Origin: Tetrahymena elliotti 4EA
Taxonomy: Eukaryota > Ciliophora > Oligohymenophorea > Hymenostomatida > Tetrahymenidae
Direction of reading: 5' to 3'
NCBI GenBank assembly: GCA_000231825.2
Contig: JH720363.1
Span: 1 to 64,000, forward strand
Length of the DNA stretch: 64,000 bases
The notes below the pieces were generated by a model that made no database searches, was not told where the DNA came from, and saw nothing but the letters and a program-made list of their open reading frames with translations. Both the position numbers and the translations under genes were made by a program. This document shows positions 62,901 to 64,000 of the stretch, piece after piece. Position 1 is the stretch's first letter, and each line of letters opens with the position of its first letter.

Positions 62901-64000
62901 TGAAAAGAAAAAATTTTTAAATGATTAAATGAATGCAACAATTGACAAGGTGTTTATTGTCTCCTTTATAAATACAGTAATAAATTAACAAGTTCTTTCA
63001 TTAAAAAATTATTTTTAATAAATAAACTAGGCTTTAATTGTGTTTTTAACAAATGTGAATTACTAATCTAATAATCCTAATACTACATCTGATAATTTTA
63101 TGCAAAGGGTATTTGCTTCGGGACAATATTATGCTTTTAATCCAGAATGGTACAGAAATGTTGGAATTATATTTTGTTTGAGTTTGCTTTCTAAATCATT
63201 TAGCCTTCCTTTTGGAAAAATTTTATTTTATTACTATAAAAGGTAAATTAATTTGATTTTAATGGCTAATTGAAAAGTTTATTTTTCTAAAAAAGGATTG
63301 TTTTCTTTTTAGATTAAAGCTGCACATTTAATAAAAATAAAACAAAATGTAAAAGTAATAAGTAGTGGATTAAATTAAGATAAGGTCCTAAATTTAATAT
63401 TTAATACAGATATTCTCAGCATCTTGTAGTTCTATTTTTTATGATGACTTTCGGAAATGGAATGCCTTTAATATACTTTGCAGCTATGTTTTATTTTCTT
63501 TTTTCATTCTATTCTGATAAATTTTTAGGTAAATAAATATTCAAAATTAAAATTCACACTAAATAAATTAATTATTTAAATACAAAAAGTTTTTAAATTT
63601 TGCAGAAAATCTAAACCACTTGATAATTAAATGGCTTAACATTTTAAAAATGTCCTATATATAAGCTTCTTACTTCATTACTTTTCTTGCATGAATACAT
63701 TCAATGATATTTAGCTCTTTTTTGACTTATCTGATAAATCTTTTAATAATTCTAAATTTGGATATTTTTTAGAAATAGGTTTTCCAAATCCATTCTTATA
63801 TCCAATTTCAGGTGCTTGTGTTTTTATATTATGTTTTTATTATTTTAAAATATTCCTAAGACCTTTAGAAATATATAAGATATTCTGCAAAAAGAGGAAT
63901 TCTGAATCTGAAAAAAAGAGCATCATCAAATATAACAAATTCTTTGAATGTAATTTTTTTTCAAATAAATAAAAAAAAAGTGTAATTTGAAAAAATATTT
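59952..64000 (+). CDS. OSCA/TMEM63-like channel protein, copy 2 (truncated by window end)
   Basis: Paralogue of 53179-58820, continuing past the window. Tentative start ATG 59952 (MQQNDNPIFNQAKKNQGDHF), with a Gln/Glu/Lys-rich exon at about 60075-60290. Then come MPKVEAFEKVE, INLDEQGENNQVNIEECQEQ, the first helix LKGLILLTFCFFILSIPVMY, and AYTFAGTWGYG; each aligns with copy 1. Further matches are AENFTILLKNLPNLEQDQIV (about 61590-61640), AWVTFETMDQKQ (about 62090), PGSINWKNLYY (about 62280), VQCFCWLNDYQYKLQSSL (about 62720-62780), GPKFN...YRYSQHLVVLF and GNGMPLIYFAA (63385-63490). The shared Cys-rich QCFCW and the shared exon layout show a tandem duplication. Splice sites are approximate, and a polypyrimidine-like oddity (GGGTGAGGGGTGGG) sits in an intron near 62396-62409. 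The last visible residues are KRNSESEKKSIIKYNKFFEC, matching copy 1 near 57500-57540. Confidence 0.72.

Noticed and set aside
1..64000. Telomere repeats (C4A2/T2G4) or the 15-bp chromosome breakage sequence of Tetrahymena
   Set aside because: Neither motif was seen by eye on either strand; a pattern search would settle it.

Overview
This window looks like nuclear DNA of an oligohymenophorean ciliate, most like Tetrahymena. It is extremely AT-rich. Every convincing gene reads through in-frame TAA and TAG (both as Gln) and ends at TGA. Genes are broken by short AT-rich GT...AG introns, mostly 50-200 nt. A standard-code reading shatters these genes, so I rebuilt exons by hand with TGA as the only stop. 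For nine of the models the exon lengths sum to an exact multiple of three. A run of N (27172-28074) marks an assembly gap.

Layout, left to right. 1-5400 is gene-free and repeat-built; about ten degenerate ~265-bp units lie between ~1215 and ~3900. 5422-7729 (+) encodes eIF3 subunit L. 9312-10946 (-) is an acidic Gln-rich protein with an HTH-like tail. 11494-12034 (-) is a small two-exon gene. 12936-15719 (-) is an eight-exon CDPK-like kinase with four EF-hands but a degenerate catalytic core. 17244-19364 (-) is a coiled-coil gene with an unresolved middle. 20102-25727 (-) is a large HSA-domain protein resembling the EAF1/p400 scaffold of NuA4/TIP60. The gap follows, and the left gap edge carries an inverted copy of the repeat from the start of the window. 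28744-29439 (-) is a small coiled-coil protein. 30070-30668 (-) is an acidic protein interrupted by one in-frame TGA. 33599-37496 (+) is a seven-exon protein with a plant-type CCT domain. 39043-39318 (+) is a small-Tim-like twin CX3C protein. 41286-45141 (+) is a 1237-residue Ser/Asn/Gln-rich protein. 46463-47681 and 49277-50610 (+) are tandem AlkB-type membrane hydroxylases. 53179-58820 and 59952->64000 (+) are tandem OSCA/TMEM63-like channel proteins, the second cut by the window edge.

The genes look like unlinked housekeeping, signalling, chromatin and membrane functions, not an operon or a dedicated system. The recurring theme is local tandem duplication (AlkB pair, channel pair, several non-coding repeat families). 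I found no tRNA, rRNA, CRISPR, telomere repeat or transposase gene. The most unusual items are the degenerate CDPK, the CCT-domain protein outside plants, the in-frame TGA gene, and the two-site inverted repeat family next to the gap.
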